From Cohnella laeviribosi DSM 21336 (GTDB taxonomy: Bacteria; Bacillota; Bacilli; Paenibacillales; Paenibacillaceae), in contig NZ_KB899808.1 in assembly GCF_000378425.1 (NCBI RefSeq), positions 208,176 to 272,175 of the forward strand: 64,000 nt of DNA, given 5' to 3'. Below, in pieces: positions 1 through 8,815 of the stretch. The position numbers were made by a program, and so were the translations under genes. The stretch's first letter is position 1, and every line of letters begins with the position of its first letter. The notes beneath the pieces are model-generated. The model was not told the DNA's origin, did not search any database, and saw only the letters and a program-made list of their open reading frames with translations.

Positions 1-1791
1 GAGCACTTGGCGAAGTTCTGTTCGCAAATCGAAGTGACGATCCATCCCGACAACTCCGTCACCGTGTTTGACAACGGCCGGGGCATCCCAACGGGGATGC
101 ACAAGACCGGAATTCCGACGCCGCAGGTCGTGTTCACGATTTTGCACGCGGGCGGCAAGTTCGGCGGCGGCGGCTACAAAAAATCCGGCGGCCTGCACGG
201 CGTCGGCGCTTCCGTTACGAACGCGCTGTCGGAATGGCTGGAAGTGGAGATCTACCGCGAGGGCAAAATACATAGAATGCGGTTCGAAAGCTGGACGGAC
301 CCGGACGGCAAGGAGCACGTAGGCGAACCTGTCACCGGTCTGGAGGTCGTCGGCACAACGAACAAAACCGGCACCAAAATTACGTTTAGGCCGGACCCGA
401 AGGTGTTTCACGGAAACATCCATCTGAACTACGATACGCTCGCCGAGCGGCTGCAGGAAATCGCGTTCCTGAACTCGGGGCTTAAAGTCGTGCTGAAGGA
501 CGAGCGCGGGAGCGGCCAGCAGGAGACGTTTCATTACGAAGGCGGGGCGCGCCAGTTCGTCCAATTCCTGAACGAGGGAAAAACGGCCCTGCACGAAGCC
601 ATTCATTTCTACGCGGAGAAGGACGACATCGAGGTGGAAGTCGCGCTTCAATACAACGACGGCTACACCGAGACGATCGCCTCGTTTGTCAACGCGATTC
701 CGACGCGCGGGGGCGGCACCCACGAAACGGGTTTCAAAACCGCTTACACCCGCGTCATGAACGAATACGCCCGCAAGATCGGACAGCTCAAGGAAAAAGA
801 CAAAAATCTCGACGGGGCCGACCTGCGCGAAGGCATGATGGCGGTCATCAGCATCAAGATGGCCGAGGTCGAATTCGTCGGCCAGACGAAGGACCAGCTC
901 GGCAGCGCTTCGGCCCGCAGCGCGGTGGATGCCGTCGTCTCGGAGAAGATGGCCGTCTTCCTGGAGGAAAACCCGCAGATCGGCCAGATGCTGATCCGCA
1001 AGGCGGTGCAGGCCGCGAAGGCGCGCGAGGCGGCGCGCAAGGCGCGGGACGAGATCCGCAGCGGCAAAAAACGCAGCGACAGCCCGAGTCTCGGCGGCAA
1101 GCTGGCGCCGGCGCAGTCCAAGGATTACACGCGCAACGAGCTGTTCATCGTCGAAGGCGATTCCGCCGGCGGCTCCGCCAAGCAGGGGCGCGACTCGAAG
1201 CACCAGGCGATTTTGCCGCTCAAGGGCAAGCCGATGAACCCGGAAAAGGCGAAGCTGGCGGACATTCTGAAAAACGACGAATACAAAGCCGTCATTTCCG
1301 CCATCGGCGCGGGGATCGGCTCCGAGTTCGACGTGAACGAAGCCAACTATTCGAAGATCATCATCATGACCGACGCCGATACGGACGGAGCGCATATCCA
1401 GGTGCTGCTGCTCACGTTTTTCTACCGGTACATGAAGCCGCTGATCGACGAAGGACGGATTTTCATCGCGCAGCCGCCGCTTTACAAGATCACCCGCAAG
1501 TCGGGCAAGCTGGAGACGGTGCGCTATGCCTGGACGGAGGAGCAGCTGCAAAATTATTTGAAGGAATTCGGCAAAGGCGCGGAGCTGCAGCGGTACAAAG
1601 GTCTCGGCGAAATGAACCCCGAGCAGCTGTGGGAGACGACGATGAATCCGGAAACGCGGACGCTGCTGCAGGTGCGGATCGAGGATGCCGCAAAAGCCGA
1701 GCGCCGCGTGTCGACGCTGATGGGCGACAAGGTGGACCCGCGCAAGCGCTGGATCATCGACAACGTCGACTTCACCGAATACGAGGAGTGA
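1..1791 (+). CDS. parE: DNA topoisomerase IV subunit B (5' truncated by window edge)
   Basis: ATPase subunit of topoisomerase IV, which decatenates daughter chromosomes together with ParC. The reading frame is open from base 1, so the true start lies upstream. About 595 codons are present against roughly 650 in the family, so some 55 N-terminal residues are missing. Visible GHKL ATPase motifs are DNGRGIP (about residue 22 counted from base 7) and GGLHGVGAS (about 61). The TOPRIM part shows [14 protein letters not shown] (about 380) and the metal-binding DADTDGAHI (about 455). The C-terminal [15 protein letters not shown] block is typical of GyrB and ParE. The stop lies 10 bases before parC, which is translated from a GGAG inside the end of this gene. 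Assignment as ParE rather than GyrB rests on the directly following ParC. Confidence 0.96.
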   Translation, partial: EHLAKFCSQIEVTIHPDNSVTVFDNGRGIPTGMHKTGIPTPQVVFTILHAGGKFGGGGYKKSGGLHGVGASVTNALSEWLEVEIYREGKIHRMRFESWTDPDGKEHVGEPVTGLEVVGTTNKTGTKITFRPDPKVFHGNIHLNYDTLAERLQEIAFLNSGLKVVLKDERGSGQQETFHYEGGARQFVQFLNEGKTALHEAIHFYAEKDDIEVEVALQYNDGYTETIASFVNAIPTRGGGTHETGFKTAYTRVMNEYARKIGQLKEKDKNLDGADLREGMMAVISIKMAEVEFVGQTKDQLGSASARSAVDAVVSEKMAVFLEENPQIGQMLIRKAVQAAKAREAARKARDEIRSGKKRSDSPSLGGKLAPAQSKDYTRNELFIVEGDSAGGSAKQGRDSKHQAILPLKGKPMNPEKAKLADILKNDEYKAVISAIGAGIGSEFDVNEANYSKIIIMTDADTDGAHIQVLLLTFFYRYMKPLIDEGRIFIAQPPLYKITRKSGKLETVRYAWTEEQLQNYLKEFGKGAELQRYKGLGEMNPEQLWETTMNPETRTLLQVRIEDAAKAERRVSTLMGDKVDPRKRWIIDNVDFTEYEE

Positions 1792-1801
1792 TCCATTTAC
1801 G

Positions 1802-4267
1802 ATGAACTCGCTGGAACAGTTTTTGCCCGCGTTTCTGGAAGAGGTCGTCGGGGACCGGTTCGGCCGCTACTCCAAATACATCATTCAGGACCGGGCGATT
1901 CCCGACGTGCGCGACGGGCTGAAGCCGGTGCAGCGGCGCATCCTGTACGCGATGTACGACGCGGGGAACACGCCGGATAAGCCGTACCGCAAATCCGCCA
2001 AAACGGTCGGCGACGTGATGGGGAACTACCATCCGCACGGCGATGCTTCGATTTACGAAGGCATGGTGCGGATGGCCCAGCCGTGGAAAATGGCTCACCC
2101 GCTCATTGACGGCCACGGCAACTGGGGCTCGATGGACGACGATCCCGCGGCGGCGATGCGTTATACCGAAGCCCGCCTGTCGCAGATTGCGCTGGAGCTG
2201 CTTCGCGACATCGAGAAGCGGACGGTGCCGTTCAAGGACAATTTCGACAATACGACCAAAGAGCCGGTCGTGCTTCCGTCCCGGTACCCGAATCTGCTCG
2301 TGAACGGGGTCAGCGGCATTTCCTCGGGCTTTGCGACGGAAATCCCGCCCCACAATCTGCGCGAAATCATCGACGCGTGCGTCGCGGTCATCGACCGCCC
2401 CGACATCGGCACGGCGGAGCTGATGCAGATCGTCAAAGGTCCGGACTTCCCGACGGGCGGCATCATTATGGGCGAGGACGGCATCCGCGAGGCGTACGAA
2501 ACCGGCAAAGGCCGGATCTACGTCCGCTCGAAAACCGCGATCGAGGATGTCCGCGGCGGCAAGCAGCAGATCGTCATTACCGAAATTCCGTATCAGGTCG
2601 TCAAATCGAAGCTGGTGAACGCGATCGACAATCTGCGGCTGGAGAAAAAGGTCGAGGGCATCGCGGAAGTCCGGGACGAGAGCGGCAGAGGCGGGCTTCG
2701 GATCGTCATCGAGCTGAAGAAGGACGCCGACGCGGAAGGCATACTCGCCTTTTTGTTCAAGAAAACCGATCTGCAGGTCGCCTACAATTTCAACATGGTC
2801 GCGATCGTCAACAAGGCGCCGCGGCAGCTCGGCCTCAAGGCGATGCTGGAGGCTTATATCGCGCACCAGGTCGAAGTCGTCACGCACCGGACGCAATTCG
2901 AGCTGGAAAAGGCGGAGGACCGCGCCCACGTGCTGGAAGGGCTGGTCAAGGCGCTGAACCTGCTGGACGCCGTCATCGAGACGATCAAAGCGTCGAAAAA
3001 CCGCCAGGACGCCCAGAACAACCTGGTTTCCAAGTTCGGCTTCAGCGAGCGGCAGGCGGACGCCATTCTTACCTTGCAGCTGTACCGTTTGACCAATCTG
3101 GAAATCACATCGCTGCAAAAAGAACTGAACGATACGCTTGCGCGAATTCACCGCCTGCGCTCGATTTTGGACAATCCGAAAAAACTGCGCGGCGTCATCA
3201 AGGAAGAGCTCGGCGAAATCCGCGACAAATACGGGATCGACCGCCGGTCGGTCATCCAGGGCGAAGTGGAAGAACTGAAAGTGAACCTGGAGGTCACGGT
3301 GCCGGCGGAAGACGTCCTGGTTACGCTCAGCCGCCAAGGCTACGTGAAGCGGACGAGCCTTCTGTCGTTCACCCGGTCGGGCGGCGATCTGGGCAGCTCC
3401 GGGGTGAAGGAAGGCGACGTCATCCGCTGGAGCCTGCAAATGAACACGCTCGATTCGCTGCTGCTTTTTACGCAGAAGGGACAATACTTCCAACTGCCGG
3501 TGCACCAAATCACCGAGTTCAAATGGAAGGATACCGGGACCGCCATCGTCAATTTGCTGCCGCTGACGAAGGAGGACCGGATTGTCGCCGCGATCCCGGT
3601 TGCCCAAAGCGATTGGGCGCCTCCCGAGGGCGCGGAGCCGCCCACGCTCGTGTTCGTCACAAGGCGCGGACAGGTCAAGCGGTCGCTGCTCGCCGACTAC
3701 GCGACCACCCGAAGCATCGCCATCGCCGCCTGCAAGGTCGCGGAAGGGGACGAGGTGGTCACCGTCTACCGCTGCGACAGGCCGCAGGAGATCATGCTCG
3801 TGACGGAGGGCGGCATGAGCATCCGCTTCCCCGAAAGCGACGTCAGCGTGCAGGGGCGGGTGGCCGGAGGCGTGCGCGGCATCGCGCTGAAGGACGGTGA
3901 CGCGGTCGTGGCCGGGTTCCCGGTCGGAGGCGACGAAGGCGAAATTCTGGTGCTTTCGGATTACGGCTACGCCAAGCGGACGCTGCTGCTCGATTATCCG
4001 CAGCAGGGGCGCGGCGGCAAGGGCATTCAGACGTTCGAATTCAAGGAAGGCAAACGGGTCAAACCGAACGGAACGCGCATCGTCGCGGCCTTCCATGTCA
4101 AGGAAGAGGTTGAACTCGTGACGGTGACGGCTTCCGGCGCCGCCGCGGCGTTCTCGTCGGAGCAAGCGCCGATAGACGAGCGGAGGGCGCACGGTAAGCT
4201 GATGCATGCGGTCGAACGCGCGGACGCGCTTGTCGATGCGTTTGTCAAACCTTTGCAAAGCGAGTAA
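1802..4267 (+). CDS. parC: DNA topoisomerase IV subunit A
   Basis: DNA cleavage/rejoining subunit of topoisomerase IV, 821 residues, the usual length. The N-terminal winged-helix domain carries [13 protein letters not shown] and NYHPHGD, and the catalytic tyrosine is Y121 in RYTEARLS. The C-terminal third shows repeated pinwheel blades of the type [17 protein letters not shown] and [20 protein letters not shown]. The ATG is preceded by a GGAG at the end of parE, and the two genes form one operon. A long open frame on the opposite strand is a codon-bias shadow. Confidence 0.96.
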   Translation: MNSLEQFLPAFLEEVVGDRFGRYSKYIIQDRAIPDVRDGLKPVQRRILYAMYDAGNTPDKPYRKSAKTVGDVMGNYHPHGDASIYEGMVRMAQPWKMAHPLIDGHGNWGSMDDDPAAAMRYTEARLSQIALELLRDIEKRTVPFKDNFDNTTKEPVVLPSRYPNLLVNGVSGISSGFATEIPPHNLREIIDACVAVIDRPDIGTAELMQIVKGPDFPTGGIIMGEDGIREAYETGKGRIYVRSKTAIEDVRGGKQQIVITEIPYQVVKSKLVNAIDNLRLEKKVEGIAEVRDESGRGGLRIVIELKKDADAEGILAFLFKKTDLQVAYNFNMVAIVNKAPRQLGLKAMLEAYIAHQVEVVTHRTQFELEKAEDRAHVLEGLVKALNLLDAVIETIKASKNRQDAQNNLVSKFGFSERQADAILTLQLYRLTNLEITSLQKELNDTLARIHRLRSILDNPKKLRGVIKEELGEIRDKYGIDRRSVIQGEVEELKVNLEVTVPAEDVLVTLSRQGYVKRTSLLSFTRSGGDLGSSGVKEGDVIRWSLQMNTLDSLLLFTQKGQYFQLPVHQITEFKWKDTGTAIVNLLPLTKEDRIVAAIPVAQSDWAPPEGAEPPTLVFVTRRGQVKRSLLADYATTRSIAIAACKVAEGDEVVTVYRCDRPQEIMLVTEGGMSIRFPESDVSVQGRVAGGVRGIALKDGDAVVAGFPVGGDEGEILVLSDYGYAKRTLLLDYPQQGRGGKGIQTFEFKEGKRVKPNGTRIVAAFHVKEEVELVTVTASGAAAAFSSEQAPIDERRAHGKLMHAVERADALVDAFVKPLQSE

Positions 4268-4276
4268 CAAAAGACA

Positions 4277-4304
4277 GGCGGACCGTCAATCGTACGGTCC
4301 GTCC
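4277..4304. terminator. Hairpin between parC and the convergent small gene
   Basis: GGACCGT (4280-4286) pairs with ACGGTCC (4294-4300), with further pairing of flanking GC bases. There is no strong T-run on the plus strand. On the minus strand the exit side carries a short TCTTTTG, so it may work weakly in both directions. It overlaps the stop codon of the minus-strand gene. Confidence 0.45.
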
Positions 4305-4585
4305 GTCGTTTCCGACCGGTCCATCCAACGCAGCAGGATATCCAGAACGATCCAAAGCGGCACCGGTTCGTCCAGCCGCTCCAGCCATTTGGGGTCGTCG
4401 ATCAATCCGGCTTCCTTCGCCATCCGTCCGATCATCCGTTTTTTTTCATCCGCCGAATTCATAGGCTTATTCTCTCCAGCCTTCAAAATGTCCGAATGTT
4501 CCGCAAACTCTATCCCCAGTGTATGTCGGGCGTTGTCGCAGCGTACCTCATCCTCTCGATTTAGGTCGTAAATATTTAACTTCAT
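4286..4585 (-). CDS. Small hypothetical protein, about 99 aa
   Basis: Not recognised. The product is soluble and highly charged, begins MKLNIYDLNREDEVRC and ends in a helical segment with WLERLDEPVPLWIVLDILLRWMD. Composition and codon use look like real coding sequence. Starts at 4585 (ATG), 4603 (ATG) or 4609 (TTG) share the frame. I chose 4585 because a short AAAG lies upstream and the encoded sequence begins naturally there, but the ribosome site is weak. It is convergent with parC and divergent from the MarR gene, and the two divergent promoters would overlap near 4614-4619. Confidence 0.55.
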   Translation of the reverse strand: MKLNIYDLNREDEVRCDNARHTLGIEFAEHSDILKAGENKPMNSADEKKRMIGRMAKEAGLIDDPKWLERLDEPVPLWIVLDILLRWMDRSETTDGPYD

Positions 4586-4613
4586 TAAACTATCTTTCGA
4601 CATTCGCAACCCG

Positions 4614-4619
4614 TATAAT
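4614..4619 (+). promoter_or_regulatory. -10 box of the MarR gene
   Basis: A perfect TATAAT lies 40 bases upstream of the chosen start. I see no good -35 at 17 bases, which fits a promoter needing help or under autoregulation. The same AT-rich bases would hold the promoter of the divergent small gene. Confidence 0.5.
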
Positions 4620-4659
4620 ATAAAGAGAAGGCATGGTTCGGGAAAAGGAGGGAGAGGGG

Positions 4660-5172
4660 ATGGAAATCGAGGTGGAATTTGTAAAAAGCTGGTTGAAGCT
4701 TTCGAAGGACTGGCACACCCAGATGGAAGCGGAGTTGGCGCCGGGGCTTACGGCAGGACAACTGCAGGTGCTGGAGCTGCTGCAGGCGTTCGAGCCGATG
4801 AAGCCGTCGGAGCTGATTCCGCACCTGGAGACGACACCTGCGGCGGTCACCACTCTGCTCGACCGGATGGAGCGCAACGGGCTTGTGAAGCGCGTCCGCG
4901 ACGCGCAGGACCGGCGGATTGTCTGGGTCAGCATGACGGATACGGGACGGGCGGAGGTCGAGCGGGGGCTGAAAATCCGCAGCGAGATCGTCGGCCGTTC
5001 GCTGGAACGGCTGTCGGCGCATAACCGCCAACTGCTGGTCTACCTGATCGGGAAAGTGGCGGGAACAAGAGAGTCGCCGGCGGACCGCAGCGGAGGGGCG
5101 GAGAAAGACGCTGCGGACGGCGAAGGGGCCGCGGAAGCGGACGTTCCGGAGCGAAGAAGCGCGACGGCTTAG
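4660..5172 (+). CDS. MarR-family transcriptional regulator
   Basis: Winged-helix DNA-binding dimer of 170 residues. The recognition region TTPAAVTTLLDRMERNGLV and the wing VRDAQDRRIVWVSMTDTG (about residues 60-98) are classic MarR. The last 35-40 residues are an acidic, alanine-rich tail not usual for the family. The start was set at 4660 because AGGAGG (4646-4651) sits 8 bases upstream; the ATG at 4633 has no such site. The ligand and targets cannot be read from the sequence. MarR genes are often autoregulated, and the divergent small gene could be a target. Confidence 0.88.
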   Translation: MEIEVEFVKSWLKLSKDWHTQMEAELAPGLTAGQLQVLELLQAFEPMKPSELIPHLETTPAAVTTLLDRMERNGLVKRVRDAQDRRIVWVSMTDTGRAEVERGLKIRSEIVGRSLERLSAHNRQLLVYLIGKVAGTRESPADRSGGAEKDAADGEGAAEADVPERRSATA

Positions 5173-5461
5173 GCGTTGCGGACATAGCGAAGCCGGCTGC
5201 GGTTGGGAGCCGGATCGCGGGAAGCCGCGGCAGGAGAGCCGGAACGAAAGGCGAAAGAGGACAAGAAAAGAGCAAAGAGCCGGCCGAAAGAGGCCGGCAA
5301 GCAGGCGGCGGGTGAATGGACCGCATGATGGCCCGAGTGGATGGGCCGAACGGATAAGCCGATTGTTGAGTTGTTGAGCTGACTGATGAGCTGATTGATG
5401 GGCCGGGCAATAGACCGAGTGATGATCGGGTGTATGGAGACGGGACCGTCCGAACGGAGGG
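5173..5461. other. Intergenic region with degenerate short repeats
   Basis: No gene is seen. Around 5350-5430 the sequence becomes a run of near-repeats built on GAGTTGTTGAGCTGA and GATGAGCTGATTGATGG. I see no convincing terminator or promoter. Confidence 0.4.
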
Positions 5462-6913
5462 TCAAGGCGGCGATAACGAAGTCAAGTGCCGGTCGATGCC
5501 TTTGAGCAGCTTTTCCATCTCCGCGTATTCCGCGGCGGTCCATCGTTTCGAATCGCGCGCGGCAAGCGTTTGCGGCAGGGGGACGATCGTATAGGTTTTA
5601 AAGCGGTTCTGCTTGCGGATCAGCACCCATGTCGGCGTGGCCGACACTTTATCGACCGTCGTGACGGTTTTTCCTCCCGCCGCGCTTTTGCGCAACCGGA
5701 TTTGCATGATGACGCCGACGTCTTTCCAGTCGCCGGTTTGATTGGAAATAAAGTTGCCCATCGAGTACACGATCAGCCCGCGCCTTGTTCCTCCGGCCCG
5801 CGTCGGGTCGGGAACCTCGATCGTTTCATAGGGCTGCACGACGTGCGGATGCGAGCCCAGCACGATGTCGGCGCCGCTCTCGATGACCGCACGGGCGATG
5901 AAGCGCTGCTCCGCGTTCGGCTGGCGCTCGTACTCCGTGCCGAAGTGGAGCGACACCGACACCGCATCCGCGCCCTCTTCGCGCAGGCGCTTGATGTCTG
6001 CGGCAATGGCCGGCAGCGAAATCAAATTGACCGCATAAGGCTTATCCTTGGGAACGGCAATCCCGTTCGTTCCGTACGTGTAGGCGAGAAAGCCGAGCCG
6101 GATGCCGCGGCGTTCGACGATGACGGTCTGCTTGGCCTGCCAGGCGGATGCGGCCGTTCCGACCGGAATGAGCCCGGCATCGCGGACGTTCCCGAGCGTC
6201 CTGGCCAGGCCGACGAAGCCGCGGTCCAGCGTGTGGTTGTTGGCGGTCGTCACGATGTCGAAGCCGGCGTCGGCCAAGGCGGTCGCAAGCTCTGCCGGAG
6301 CGTTGAACCGGGGATAGCCGGAATATTTCAAATCGCCGCCGGCCAGCGGCGTCTCCAAGTTGCCGACGACCCAGTCTCCGGCGGAGAAGAGCGGCTTTAC
6401 TTCGCGGAACCAGGGCGTAAAATCGTACGTTTTCGTCGAAGCGTTGTAATAGCCGGGCAATTGGGGCGCGTGCACCATAATGTCTCCGACGGCCATCAAA
6501 GTCGCTTCCGACGTTTCGGAAGCTTCTTCGCGCTGAGCGGCATCCGGGTTCGCTTCGCCCGTCTCGCCTCGGGAGGCGGATTCGTCCGTTGCCGCGTTGT
6601 CCGCTGCCGTATTTTCCGTTACCGTGTTACCCGCTGTCGTATGGCCTGTTGCCGAGTTACCCGCTGCCGAATTGCCCGTTGCTGTATTGCCCGTTGCCGG
6701 CTGTCCGGTCCCGAGATCCCCGGATGCCTGCGCTTCGTTCGCCGGACGTTCCCGTGCGCCGGCGGCCGCCGCGCCTTCCGCGGAAGGCGGCTGGGAAGCG
6801 GAGACGGCTGTGGGCGCGGCGGACCGGGCGGGCAGGGGCGGTTCCCCCGTGCAGGCGGCCAATGCCAACACCAAGGCGAGCGCGGCCAAAAGCCGCGCCA
6901 AACTTCTTCGCAT
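5462..6913 (-). CDS. CapA-family lipoprotein (PGA_cap metallophosphatase fold)
   Basis: Putative surface-anchored enzyme of the CapA/PgsA family, the family linked to poly-gamma-glutamate capsule. The N-terminus is a lipoprotein signal with lipobox LAAC (C21). Residues of about 70-115 form a low-complexity linker of repeating TGN/AGN units. The PGA_cap domain follows, with MAVGDIMVH, NLETPLAG, TTANNHTLDRG, HFGTEYERQP, GSHPHVVQPYE and YSMGNFIS. These Asp/His/Asn positions match the metallophosphatase motifs of the family. At 483 residues it is somewhat longer than average because of the linker. No capB or capC neighbour is present, so a role in capsule synthesis is not supported here. Confidence 0.88.
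   Translation of the reverse strand: MRRSLARLLAALALVLALAACTGEPPLPARSAAPTAVSASQPPSAEGAAAAGARERPANEAQASGDLGTGQPATGNTATGNSAAGNSATGHTTAGNTVTENTAADNAATDESASRGETGEANPDAAQREEASETSEATLMAVGDIMVHAPQLPGYYNASTKTYDFTPWFREVKPLFSAGDWVVGNLETPLAGGDLKYSGYPRFNAPAELATALADAGFDIVTTANNHTLDRGFVGLARTLGNVRDAGLIPVGTAASAWQAKQTVIVERRGIRLGFLAYTYGTNGIAVPKDKPYAVNLISLPAIAADIKRLREEGADAVSVSLHFGTEYERQPNAEQRFIARAVIESGADIVLGSHPHVVQPYETIEVPDPTRAGGTRRGLIVYSMGNFISNQTGDWKDVGVIMQIRLRKSAAGGKTVTTVDKVSATPTWVLIRKQNRFKTYTIVPLPQTLAARDSKRWTAAEYAEMEKLLKGIDRHLTSLSPP
6590..6720 (-). repeat. In-frame degenerate repeat inside the CapA-like gene
   Basis: About 15-base units (CCGTTGCCGTATTGCC and relatives) encode tandem pentapeptides such as TATGN, SAAGN and TTAGN. 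They form a flexible spacer between the lipid anchor and the catalytic domain. Copy number may vary between strains. Confidence 0.6.
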
Positions 6914-7003
6914 CGAATGCGCCCCTCTCCCCTGGACGGATCGTTTGGCAGGCGCGCGCCCAAAGCGCTGCAGGAAGCGCCCGGCGCGCAGCGGCAGTGC
7001 CTT

Positions 7004-7873
7004 TTATTCTTCGCTTTCCCAACGGCCGTAAATCCCGCACGGCAGCGTTAGCCCGCTGCTGGACGCCGGGAGGCCGATTTCTCCGCAGTCCAGCTTGCCG
7101 CCGTATTTGCTGCCGATGGCCATATGCAAAAGATTATGCAGAACCGTTGGCGACAATCCCGTCGTATACGAGTTGATCAGCACGAAAAGGGGACGGTCCG
7201 ACAAAATCGCGCGGCATGAATACAGGAAAGGATACAGGCTGTCCTCCAGCTTCCACATTTCCCCGTTCGGTCCCCGCCCGTAGGAAGGAGGGTCCATAAT
7301 GATCGCCTCGTATTTCCGCCCGCGGCGTTCCTCGCGCTGCACGAATTTGAACACGTCGTCCGTAATGTAGCGGATCGGGGCTTGGCCCAAACCGGACAGC
7401 TGCGCGTTTTCCTTCGCCCATTGGACCATACCCTTCGCCGCGTCCACGTGGCAAACTTCCGCGCCTGCGGCGGCCGCGGCGACGGTGGCGCCGCCGGTGT
7501 AGGCGAACAGGTTCAGCACCCGGATCGGGCGGCCTGCCGTCGAGATCCGCTTCATGATCCAGTCCCAATTGACGGCCTGCTCCGGGAACAACCCGGTATG
7601 CTTGAAGTTTGTCGGACGGATATAGAATTTGAGCGGTCCGTAACCGATCGTCCATCTTTCCGGCAACTGCTTGCGGAATTGCCATCGTCCGCCGCCGGAC
7701 GAACTGCGGAAATAATGTCCGTCCGCGTTGCGCCACTGCTCCGTTTCGTTGGCCAAAGGCCAGATGATTTGGGGGTCCGGACGGCGCAGCACGAAGCTGC
7801 CCCAACGTTCCAGTTTTTCCCCGCCGCCCATATCGAGCAGCTCGTAATCCTGCCAATTGCTTGCTATCCGCAT
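7004..7873 (-). CDS. Class I SAM-dependent methyltransferase, RlmI-like
   Basis: Predicted rRNA methyltransferase of the RlmI/RlmK-like SAM family, 289 residues. The SAM pocket is LNLFAYTGGATVAAAAAGA followed by VDAAKGMVQWAKEN. The catalytic-side motif is MDPPSYGRGPNGEMW, and a C-terminal FVLINSYTTGLSP strand follows. The start at 7873 is chosen because AAGGAAGT lies 8-9 bases upstream; the ATG at 7921 has no ribosome site. The PUA domain of true RlmI is absent, so the exact target is unknown. Confidence 0.82.
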   Translation of the reverse strand: MRIASNWQDYELLDMGGGEKLERWGSFVLRRPDPQIIWPLANETEQWRNADGHYFRSSSGGGRWQFRKQLPERWTIGYGPLKFYIRPTNFKHTGLFPEQAVNWDWIMKRISTAGRPIRVLNLFAYTGGATVAAAAAGAEVCHVDAAKGMVQWAKENAQLSGLGQAPIRYITDDVFKFVQREERRGRKYEAIIMDPPSYGRGPNGEMWKLEDSLYPFLYSCRAILSDRPLFVLINSYTTGLSPTVLHNLLHMAIGSKYGGKLDCGEIGLPASSSGLTLPCGIYGRWESEE

Positions 7874-7972
7874 TTTCTGTTTACTTCCTTTTCTTTGTCG
7901 ATTGTGCGTTTCCGTTTTCATTCTGCTTTTCCGTTTTAATTATGCGTTTCCGTCGATTGGGAGATCCGCCGC

Positions 7973-8704
7973 TTATGCGTTTCCGCTGTTAAACCGGTAT
8001 CCGAAGCCCCGAACCGTCTGGATGAAAACGGGGTTGGACGGGTCGGTTTCGATTTTTTTGCGCAGGTTGCTGATGTGGACCATCAGCGTCCGCGTATCGC
8101 CGATGCTGTCGGTGTGCCAGACGAGCCGATAAAGTTCGTCCAGCGGGAACACGCGGTCCGGTTGGCGCGCAAGCACCGTCAGCAGCTCGAATTCCTTGAC
8201 CGAAAGGGGAATCAGCTCCTCTCCGCGCCGGACTTCGAGCCGATTCAAATCGATCTTCAAATCCCCGAAGGCCATCGTCCGGGGCGCCGGATCCGCCGGC
8301 TGCTCGCGCATTCTCCTGCGGCGAATGTGGGCCTTCACGCGCGCGACCAGCTGGCTCGGGCTGAACGGCTTCGTCACATAGTCGTCGCCGCCCTCGGACA
8401 AGCCGCGCACGATGTCGGCGTCCTCGCTTTTGCAGCTCAGGAACAGGATCGGCACATGCGCGCACGGACCGCCTCTTAGCGTCCGGCACACCTCGATGCC
8501 GTCGGACGCTCCGAGCGAGACGTCCAATATGATCAAATCCGGAAGGATCGCTTCCGCAATCCGTATCGCATCGTTGCCGTTATCCGCCGCATGAACGACG
8601 TAACCTTCCCTCTCCAAATAAAGCGAAATGAGTTCGGTAATCTCTGGCTCGTCGTCGACGACCAGGATTTCGGCGCTGGGCCTGTTCACTTGTTTCTCCT
8701 CCAT
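7973..8704 (-). CDS. OmpR-family response regulator
   Basis: Two-component regulator of 243 residues. The receiver domain has the acidic pair VVDDEPEIT, the phosphoacceptor D61 (LIILDVSLG) and the lysine in VTKPFSPSQL. The C-terminal winged helix carries FELLTVLARQPDRVFP and VWHTDSIGDTRTLMVHISNLRKKIE, ending with the typical TVRGFGYRF. It is divergent from the histidine kinase gene at 8816 and shares a 111-base control region with it, which suggests they are partners. The stimulus is not evident. Confidence 0.92.
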   Translation of the reverse strand: MEEKQVNRPSAEILVVDDEPEITELISLYLEREGYVVHAADNGNDAIRIAEAILPDLIILDVSLGASDGIEVCRTLRGGPCAHVPILFLSCKSEDADIVRGLSEGGDDYVTKPFSPSQLVARVKAHIRRRRMREQPADPAPRTMAFGDLKIDLNRLEVRRGEELIPLSVKEFELLTVLARQPDRVFPLDELYRLVWHTDSIGDTRTLMVHISNLRKKIETDPSNPVFIQTVRGFGYRFNSGNA

Positions 8705-8737
8705 CCGCTCTGCCTTAAGGGCGACAATACGAAATTA

Positions 8738-8767
8738 ATTATACTGAAAGCGTTGACGGAGAATCAA
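8738..8767 (-). promoter_or_regulatory. Promoter of the response regulator
   Basis: Read on the minus strand, -35 TTGATT (plus 8762-8767) and -10 TATAAT (plus 8738-8743) are separated by 18 bases. It interleaves with the kinase promoter on the other strand, so the two transcripts would compete. Confidence 0.55.
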
Positions 8768-8781
8768 TGCGCGTTTACCAT
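8753..8781 (+). promoter_or_regulatory. Promoter of the sensor kinase
   Basis: -35 TTGACG (8753-8758), a 17-base spacer, then -10 TACCAT (8776-8781). It predicts a leader of about 28 bases before the ATG at 8816, which supports that start over longer in-frame options. Confidence 0.55.
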
Positions 8782-8815
8782 GAGTGAAGCTGGAGATATT
8801 TCGGGAGAGAGAACG

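Noticed and set aside
2377..3900. A 507-codon plus-strand frame inside parC
   Set aside because: Same strand, other frame; Arg/Gly-rich translation without motifs.
1772..4270. An 832-codon open frame on the strand opposite parC
   Set aside because: It is antisense to a clear ParC in full register, has no ribosome site and an Arg/Asp/His-rich composition typical of a codon-bias shadow in GC-rich DNA.
8745..8758. A cre-like TGAAAGCGTTGACG in the two-component interval
   Set aside because: It differs from consensus at the last base and coincides with the kinase -35 region, so promoter function explains it better.
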